Assembly: GCA_035530195.1 (NCBI GenBank)
Contig: DATKVG010000210.1
Location: 1-45,643, forward strand
Direction of reading: 5' to 3'
DNA length: 45,643 bases
DNA from: JAPLKX01 sp035530195
GTDB lineage: Bacteria; Hydrogenedentota; Hydrogenedentia; Hydrogenedentales; SLHB01
A model generated the notes under the pieces. That model searched no databases. It was given only the letters and a program-made list of their open reading frames with translations, and was not told where the DNA came from. Positions 40,101-45,643 of this stretch are shown piece after piece. A program made the position numbers and the translations under genes. Each line of letters opens with the position of its first letter. Within the stretch, counting starts at the first letter, position 1.

Positions 40101-43100
40101 ATGCTGGCCTTCGTGCAATCGGATCGGTACGTAATACGGAAGGTGCTGGGGGGCAACCTGGGGGCGTTCCGGGTTTTGGTGGACCGCTACGGTGGGGTGG
40201 TGCACGGTGTGGCGTACGCGCGGCTGCGAAACGTGGCGGACGCCGAAGACATCGCCCAGGAGACGTTCATCCGGTTTTATCAGCAGCTCGACCAAATGGC
40301 GCGCCGCAAACGCATCGGGCCTTGGCTGGTTCGCGTGGCGCGGAATGTCAGCGTGGACCTCGTCCGCAAGCGCGGCCGGGACTCCGCGCTGGCCGAGCGG
40401 CAACAGGGGGAGCGGGTAGCGGTCCCGAACCCGGCGCGCGAGGAACTGCACCGGATCCTGTACGAACAGCTCGATGGGCTCGATGCGGAATCGCGTGAGG
40501 TGCTCATTCTTTATTATTTCAAGCGCAAACGGGCGCGCGAAATCGCCGCGCTCCTCGAAATTACGCCCGATGCCGCCGCGAAACGCGTCCAACGCGCCCG
40601 CGACGAGTTGGGAAGGCGGCTGACCGACCTTTTGGGCGAGGAACTCGAGGAGGTCAAGGCCGATGCGTTGCGCGGGGACAGGATCATGGTGGCCATCGTC
40701 GCGGCGCCGGTGGCTTGGAAAGCGTCTGCCGCGGGTGCCGCAGCCGCGGCGACGGCAGCGGGGGTGGCGACCGGCGCGGGCGCGGCGAAACTGGCGGCGG
40801 CCATCACGGTAGTGGTGGCGCTGCTCGTCGGCGGATATGTCTGCTATGAACAACTGTCCAATGCGTCCAAGACGCAGGATGTTACGGCGCAGAGCACCGT
40901 GACGATTAAAGAACCGGCGCAAGATGAATCCGACAAGGTAACAACGGCAGCTGCGCAAGTCACCTCGGTTGTGAGCGAACAGGACGAGGCCGCCAAGGCC
41001 GTCGCGCCCGAAGAAGAAAGTACCGAACCTCAAGTTATCCCGGTGTTTGGTACGGTGACGGGGATTGTCAGCCTGGAAAATGGCACGCCCGCGGCAAACG
41101 TGGAGGTGTGGGTCGACAATCAGCCAAACTTTATTTTCTTCCAGTACATGTCTAAGAAAAATGATCGGGTTGAACCCATCGAACTGTTGAAGCTGCCTAC
41201 GCGGACAGACTCCGCGGGCCGGTATGCAATAACGGGATTTTCACTGGCCGATACGCGCAATATGCCGTTTCAGTATTACGTCTACGCGCGGAAACCGGGC
41301 CTTTTCGCGCGAGCCCCCATACCGGTAGATCTGCTGCTGCGGGAGGTGGAGCAGGATCTTGTCCTGCGACCGGACGCTGTTGTCGGCGGTGTTGTAAGGG
41401 GAGCGGAGGGCAAGCCGGTAGCCAATGCGAGGATTTTGGTGACCAAAATCGAAGGCCAAGAGCGCTCGCATTTCTTGGGAGATGTGCTCAGCAATCAAGA
41501 CGGCACGTTCTTGTTTGAACATATGCCGGTGGCCCGGTGCCGGTTGTCAATTGACGAAAGAGGATTTCTCCACTACACGAGTCCATGGTTGTCGCCGGGC
41601 AGCCGTGACAACGTGCTGCAGTTGGACAGCGGGACCTCAGTTTCCGGGCGTGTTGTAAACGTCGAGACTTCCCTGCCCGCCGCAGGGGTTCGCGTCAGCG
41701 TCAGCTCAGATGACAACAAAAGACAGTTTGATCGCTACGCTTTCACGGAATCGGACGAGGACGGGCTCTTCAAGATCACCGGGTGTGCGCCGGGTAGTTA
41801 CAGCCTCGGCGTCAGCAAGCTGCCGGAGGAGTTCCCGCTCGCGCTGGTCGAGCCGCTGACGGTCACGGTGGAAACCCAGCCCGTCACGGGCCTCGAACTG
41901 AAGCTGGCCACCGGCGCCGTGCTCCGCGGGCAAGTCGTCGACGACGAAACCAACCTGCCCGTGGCCGCCGGCAGCCCAGTGGGGGGCGGAGCGCGTACCT
42001 GCAAAACAACCGAGGGCGGCTCATATGTGCTTCCTGGCTTGCAGAGCGGCGAGCTTACCGTGACGGTCTTTTCCGGCACGTGGGGCAAAGATTGGGCACA
42101 GCGTTATGAGGGCAAAGTCACGCTTGCCCCCGGCGAGGTGGAGAAGACCTTCGACATCCATCTTCCCAAGCGGCAGATCTATTCCGGCGTGGTGGTGAAC
42201 GAACTAGGCGAGCCCGTTCCCTGGCCCTCCGTCTATTGCATCGGTCCAGGCAATACGCATGCCACCGCGCCCGAGTTCGGCGACGTAGCCGGCCAGTTCC
42301 GCCTGATAAAAAGCCTGAAATATCAGCCTGCCGCCGTATATCTACAGGCCGTTTCTGACGATGGGTACAGCCCCCTGGTGGGCCCGTTCGAGAGTGGGCG
42401 ATCCCACAGCGGGATCGAGCTCAGGATCGCGCGGTCCGGACGGCTGGAAGGGGAAGTCGTCGCGACCGAGGGTAGGCCCGTTGAAGGCTTAGTACTGGCC
42501 GCCGTCCCCGATTCCGCCGAGGCTATTATACCGATGAATCCTTATCGTCAACCTGTTGACGAGCCGTCCGACATGGTCAGGAGTATTAACCGCCGGCTGG
42601 GTAGCGGGGGCCGGTTTGTCTACCCGAAACTTCGGCCGGGCAAATACTCGCTGGAAATACGTCCCGAGGGGGAGGAGCGGCGCGAGCCTTTGGCCACGGC
42701 GGACGTAACGGTGCAGGCGGGTCGGACCACCAAAGCGCGCCTCATGGTGGATATGTCGGGCTTCGGCGCCATCGAAGGGTACGTACTGAAGGGCGGGAAG
42801 CCTGCCGCGGGACTCGAAGTCGGTACAGGTCTTCGAAACACCGAGACGGGGCCCGATGGATACTATCGGCTGAACGATCTGGCGCCTGGCGTGGAGATCA
42901 TCATGGCCGGGAATCGCTTCGGGCAAATGCCCGGCGGGACGCAGCGCCGGCAGAGGGCGGACGTTGTCGCGGGGGAGGTCACGCGGGTGGATTTCGAGTT
43001 GGCGGGCGGCGGTGGCGCCATTGAAGGGTATGTCACGCGAAACAAGGAGCCGTTGTCGCGCATAGATCTGCTTTTCTCGCCCATGGAGCCGCCCAGGGAG

Positions 43101-43589
43101 GCAGGCCTTACCGTAACCACCGACGAAAACGGCTGGTACAGGATTGACAATGTTCCCGAAGCTGATTACGAGGTGGTTGTCAGCGCCCCGGGAGGCCACA
43201 AGATAGAACAGATCCACCTAACGTCGGGCCAAAGCACGCGTATCGACTTCAATTTCAGCATAGGCGCGATTCAGGTGGCGATCAGCGGGCTTCGCGAGGG
43301 GGAAAAGGCGCGCATCATGGTTTTTCCGGCTGAAGCCTATCTGGCGGAATGGACGGTGGAGGCGCTAGACGCGCTGGGCGAGCAGATTGTGATGGATGAC
43401 GAAGTGACGGGTAACGGGCCGTTCACATTCGAAGCCATCGAGGAAGGCGATTATTTGATCGCGGCAGTCGCCGTGTCGGCAGACGCCGAGTTTGACGCCC
43501 AAGCTGTGCTCGGCGGGCGGATTGCGGTGAGTGCTGCGTTCAGCGTGGCTGCGGGAGGGACGGCGGAAGTGGCGCTGGAAATTAAATGA
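40101..43589 (+). CDS. ECF sigma factor fused through a membrane helix to long carboxypeptidase-regulatory-like repeats
   Basis: A 1162-residue protein. Residues 10-75 are sigma region 2 (LGGNLGAFRVLVDRYGG, VADAEDIAQETFIRFYQQL). Residues about 122-178 are region 4, with the helix-turn-helix YYFKRKRAREIAALLEITPDAAAKRVQRARDEL. An Ala/Gly-rich hinge (205-230) leads to one membrane helix at about 231-249 (LAAAITVVVALLVGGYV). The outer part (about 300-1162) is a series of beta-sandwich repeats of the CarboxypepD_reg/CNA-B type: TGIVSLENGTPAANVEVWVDN, VGGVVRGAEGKPVANARI, SGRVVNVETSLPAAGVRV, GEVVATEGRPVEGLVLA, AIEGYVLKGGKPAAGLEV, AIEGYVTRNKEPLSRI. So a DNA-binding sigma factor is tied to the membrane with a large sensor-like exterior. 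No separate anti-sigma gene is adjacent. The ribosome binding site is GAGGAGGGCGGGG. Confidence 0.93.
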   Translation: MLAFVQSDRYVIRKVLGGNLGAFRVLVDRYGGVVHGVAYARLRNVADAEDIAQETFIRFYQQLDQMARRKRIGPWLVRVARNVSVDLVRKRGRDSALAERQQGERVAVPNPAREELHRILYEQLDGLDAESREVLILYYFKRKRAREIAALLEITPDAAAKRVQRARDELGRRLTDLLGEELEEVKADALRGDRIMVAIVAAPVAWKASAAGAAAAATAAGVATGAGAAKLAAAITVVVALLVGGYVCYEQLSNASKTQDVTAQSTVTIKEPAQDESDKVTTAAAQVTSVVSEQDEAAKAVAPEEESTEPQVIPVFGTVTGIVSLENGTPAANVEVWVDNQPNFIFFQYMSKKNDRVEPIELLKLPTRTDSAGRYAITGFSLADTRNMPFQYYVYARKPGLFARAPIPVDLLLREVEQDLVLRPDAVVGGVVRGAEGKPVANARILVTKIEGQERSHFLGDVLSNQDGTFLFEHMPVARCRLSIDERGFLHYTSPWLSPGSRDNVLQLDSGTSVSGRVVNVETSLPAAGVRVSVSSDDNKRQFDRYAFTESDEDGLFKITGCAPGSYSLGVSKLPEEFPLALVEPLTVTVETQPVTGLELKLATGAVLRGQVVDDETNLPVAAGSPVGGGARTCKTTEGGSYVLPGLQSGELTVTVFSGTWGKDWAQRYEGKVTLAPGEVEKTFDIHLPKRQIYSGVVVNELGEPVPWPSVYCIGPGNTHATAPEFGDVAGQFRLIKSLKYQPAAVYLQAVSDDGYSPLVGPFESGRSHSGIELRIARSGRLEGEVVATEGRPVEGLVLAAVPDSAEAIIPMNPYRQPVDEPSDMVRSINRRLGSGGRFVYPKLRPGKYSLEIRPEGEERREPLATADVTVQAGRTTKARLMVDMSGFGAIEGYVLKGGKPAAGLEVGTGLRNTETGPDGYYRLNDLAPGVEIIMAGNRFGQMPGGTQRRQRADVVAGEVTRVDFELAGGGGAIEGYVTRNKEPLSRIDLLFSPMEPPREAGLTVTTDENGWYRIDNVPEADYEVVVSAPGGHKIEQIHLTSGQSTRIDFNFSIGAIQVAISGLREGEKARIMVFPAEAYLAEWTVEALDALGEQIVMDDEVTGNGPFTFEAIEEGDYLIAAVAVSADAEFDAQAVLGGRIAVSAAFSVAAGGTAEVALEIK

Positions 43590-43608
43590 CAAAGGACAAA
43601 GGACAAAG
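43588..43608 (+). repeat. Three perfect heptamers overlapping a stop codon
   Basis: GACAAAG occurs three times in exact period 7; the array begins inside the TGA stop (43587-43589) of the first tethered sigma gene. Confidence 0.9.
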
Positions 43609-43679
43609 ATGGATGAGAAATGACGTCGTTTGTCCAGTTTTTTTGATATAACCGTTCTAATGCCGAGGAGGGCGTAGCC

Positions 43680-45643
43680 ATGCTGGCGTTCGTGCACTCG
43701 GATCGGGCGGTTGTGCGCAGGGTGCTTGGGGGCAATTCGGGCGCGTTTCGGGTGCTGGTCGAGCGGTACGGCGGCGTGATTCATGGTGTGGCGTTTGCGC
43801 GATTGCAGAACAGCGCCGACGCCGAAGACGTTGCCCAGGAAACGTTTACGCGGTTTTACCAGCAACTGGACCGGATGGCGCACCACAAGCATATTGGCGC
43901 GTGGTTGGTGCACGTGGCCAGGAACGCCTGCATTGATCTGGCACGCAAACGGGCCCGCGAAACCGAATTGGACGACCGAAAGCTCGTGGCGCGCGCCACG
44001 ATGCCCAATCCGGCCCGCGAGGAGTTGCATCGGCTGCTGTGGGAACAGCTTCAGGGGTTGGATGTCGAATCGCGCGAAGTGCTGGTTCTCCACTACTTCA
44101 TGAAAAAGCGGGCGCGCGAAATCGCCGCGCTGCTCGAAATTACGCCCGATGCCGCCGCAAAACGCATCCAGCGCGCAAGGGAAGAACTCGGGCGGCGGCT
44201 CACGGATCTGCTGGGCGCGGAGATCAAAGAGGTGATGCCGGACGCCCGGCGGACACAACGCATCACGGCGGCGGTACTGGCCACGCCAGTGGCGTGGAAA
44301 GCCTCGGCGGCGGGTGCGTCGGGTGCGGCGACGGCGGCCGGCGTGGCGACGGGCGCGGGCGCGGCAAAGATGGCGGCGGTGGTAGCCATTATTGCGGTTG
44401 CGGCGATCCTTGGCTACCTCGCTTACGACCGATACGCGCAACCGTACTCGACGCAGGATGTCACCGCGCAGAGCGCCATTACGGTCGAGGAGGCGACGCA
44501 GGAAGAGGCACAAGCCGCATTTACGGTTCCACCGCCCGCACCCGCGGCGCCTCAAACCGCGGAAACCGCCGCCGCCGACACCGCCGGGGCGGCCGGCGAA
44601 CCGGTGTACCCGCTGGTCTATGGCACGATCAGAGGCATGGTGTCGATGGAGGATGGCACGCCGGCGCCGGGCGCGGAGGTTTGGCTGGACAACCAGCAGG
44701 AGGTGGATCAGTACGCGTATGCGGTTAAAAGTGGATACAGCGACGAGTTTGAGCCGGTGGAACCGATTAGGCTTTCGGCGAGAAGCGATGCGGCGGGCCG
44801 GTTCGCGCTGACGGGTGTTCCCCTCTCGTCCATCCCCCGGGGTCGGCGCTCGCTTCATGCGCGGCTCGGCGATTATTGTGCCGATTCCGAGTTAATTACA
44901 TCTCACATCAAACGTGAATTGGAGCAGGATCTCACGCTGCTGCGGGCTTTTGTCTTGGGCGGCATCGTCAAGGGATTGGATGGCAGGCCCGTCAAAGGCG
45001 CGTGGGTTCAGTTGGCCGAATACGAAGGTAACCGGACCGCGCTTTCAGCCAACCAATGGCAGCACCATGGGGCGGAAACCGGAGAAGATGGCCAGTTTCT
45101 TATCGAAAACCTGCCGGTAGAAGAGTGCCGCCTGTCGGTGGGCGCGTCCGGCTATCTCGACTACACGAGCCCGTGGCTGGAGGCCGGGAGCCGGGACAAC
45201 GTGATTGAACTGGAAGTTGGCGGCCTGGTATCGGGACGGGTGGTAGACAGTGAAACGGGCCAGGCGGTGGGAAATGTGGTAGTGCGCGGGCAAGGAATCA
45301 ACAACAACGCCAACAACTACATCCTTTTCCAGGGAGAGGCCGATAGTTCCGGTGTGTTCGAAATTGGGGCATGCAAGCCCGGCACGTACAGGATGTCCGT
45401 CGTGCCGAAAGTTAATGGCGTTCTGCCGCTGAGGCTTGTGGAGCCGCTGACGGTGACTGTGGGCGCGCAGCCGGTGACGGGCCTGGAGTTGAGAATGGTG
45501 AGGGGCGCGGTGCTTCGGGGCTGGATCATCGACGATGAAACCGGTACGGCGCCAACGGTCGTAACAGCCATCAGTGTCAGAAACGAAGCCAGCGGCGAAG
45601 GGCGCGTGGGCAAGGCCAAGGCGGACGGATCGTATGAGGTGGT
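43680..45643 (+). CDS. Second membrane-tethered ECF sigma factor, partial at window edge
   Basis: The reading frame runs without a stop from 43680 to the end of the window (654 codons seen), so the 3' end is missing. It is a paralogue of the protein at 40101 over its full visible length: MLAFVHSDRAVVRRVLGGNSGAFRVLVERYGG, SADAEDVAQETFTRFYQQLDRMA, KKRAREIAALLEITPDAAAKRIQRAREELGRRL, the Ala/Gly hinge, a membrane helix (MAAVVAIIAVAAILGYLAY), STQDVTAQSAITVEE, then beta repeats starting GTIRGMVSMEDGTPAPGAEVWLDN. The leader is also shared (GTCCAGTTT at 43632, GAGGAGGGC before the start). The linker after the helix is richer in Ala/Pro than in the first copy. Confidence 0.93.
   Translation, partial: MLAFVHSDRAVVRRVLGGNSGAFRVLVERYGGVIHGVAFARLQNSADAEDVAQETFTRFYQQLDRMAHHKHIGAWLVHVARNACIDLARKRARETELDDRKLVARATMPNPAREELHRLLWEQLQGLDVESREVLVLHYFMKKRAREIAALLEITPDAAAKRIQRAREELGRRLTDLLGAEIKEVMPDARRTQRITAAVLATPVAWKASAAGASGAATAAGVATGAGAAKMAAVVAIIAVAAILGYLAYDRYAQPYSTQDVTAQSAITVEEATQEEAQAAFTVPPPAPAAPQTAETAAADTAGAAGEPVYPLVYGTIRGMVSMEDGTPAPGAEVWLDNQQEVDQYAYAVKSGYSDEFEPVEPIRLSARSDAAGRFALTGVPLSSIPRGRRSLHARLGDYCADSELITSHIKRELEQDLTLLRAFVLGGIVKGLDGRPVKGAWVQLAEYEGNRTALSANQWQHHGAETGEDGQFLIENLPVEECRLSVGASGYLDYTSPWLEAGSRDNVIELEVGGLVSGRVVDSETGQAVGNVVVRGQGINNNANNYILFQGEADSSGVFEIGACKPGTYRMSVVPKVNGVLPLRLVEPLTVTVGAQPVTGLELRMVRGAVLRGWIIDDETGTAPTVVTAISVRNEASGEGRVGKAKADGSYEV

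Noticed and set aside
43365..44858. 497-codon minus-strand open frame
   Set aside because: Antisense to the two tethered sigma genes, which align to each other along their whole length on the plus strand.

Overview
The window is a GC-rich (visibly above 60%), gene-dense bacterial chromosome segment. It carries secreted proteins ending in a PEP-CTERM-like sorting tail, Tat-exported sugar oxidoreductases, a DUF1080 (3-keto-disaccharide hydrolase) protein, a prepilin-type protein with the H-X9-DG motif, and sigma factors fused to carboxypeptidase-regulatory-like domains. This gene content suggests a Planctomycetes/Lentisphaerae/Hydrogenedentes-type heterotroph that degrades glycans. The taxonomic call is inference from gene content; there is no rRNA or tRNA in view.

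Layout. Positions 259-2812 hold two exported proteins sharing a C-terminal sorting tail; one is only 75 residues long. mutL lies on the minus strand at 3091-4974. A tightly overlapping five-gene operon at 5196-12387 encodes a ClpB-like AAA+ ATPase, an NrdG-like radical SAM protein, a zinc-ribbon/FHA protein, a membrane Ser/Thr kinase and a membrane SUMF1-fold protein. A class I aldolase (12619-13395) follows. Positions 13412-31575 are mostly secreted carbohydrate-active proteins, Tat-exported Gfo/Idh/MocA oxidoreductases, a HEAT+DUF1080 protein, an esterase and a metallo-hydrolase. They are broken by a LolA-like gene flanked by 217-bp direct repeats and by a coiled-coil membrane protein. A small nucleotidyltransferase pair (31578-32280), a sialidase-like protein and a fucose-isomerase-like protein follow. 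Positions 35570-39979 form a six-gene pseudopilin operon with two GspF/PilC paralogues. The window ends with tandem paralogues encoding an ECF sigma factor joined through one membrane helix to long extracytoplasmic repeats; the second runs off the edge.

How the genes work together. The operon at 5196-12387 looks like a phosphorylation-controlled machine. The kinase carries three evenly spaced threonines, each with a hydrophobic residue at +3, which is the pattern FHA domains read, and its neighbour encodes an FHA protein. The Gfo/Idh/MocA and DUF1080 genes overlap and fit an oxidise-then-cleave route for glycosides. The pseudopilin operon and the tethered sigma factors could belong to export and surface sensing, but no secretion ATPase, secretin or sorting protease is in view.

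The most striking structure outside genes is a set of short tandem arrays with a period of exactly 7 or exactly 9 bases. They use unrelated sequence words and sit at gene ends, several overlapping or touching stop codons. Longer dispersed hairpin repeats occupy most of the larger intergenic gaps.
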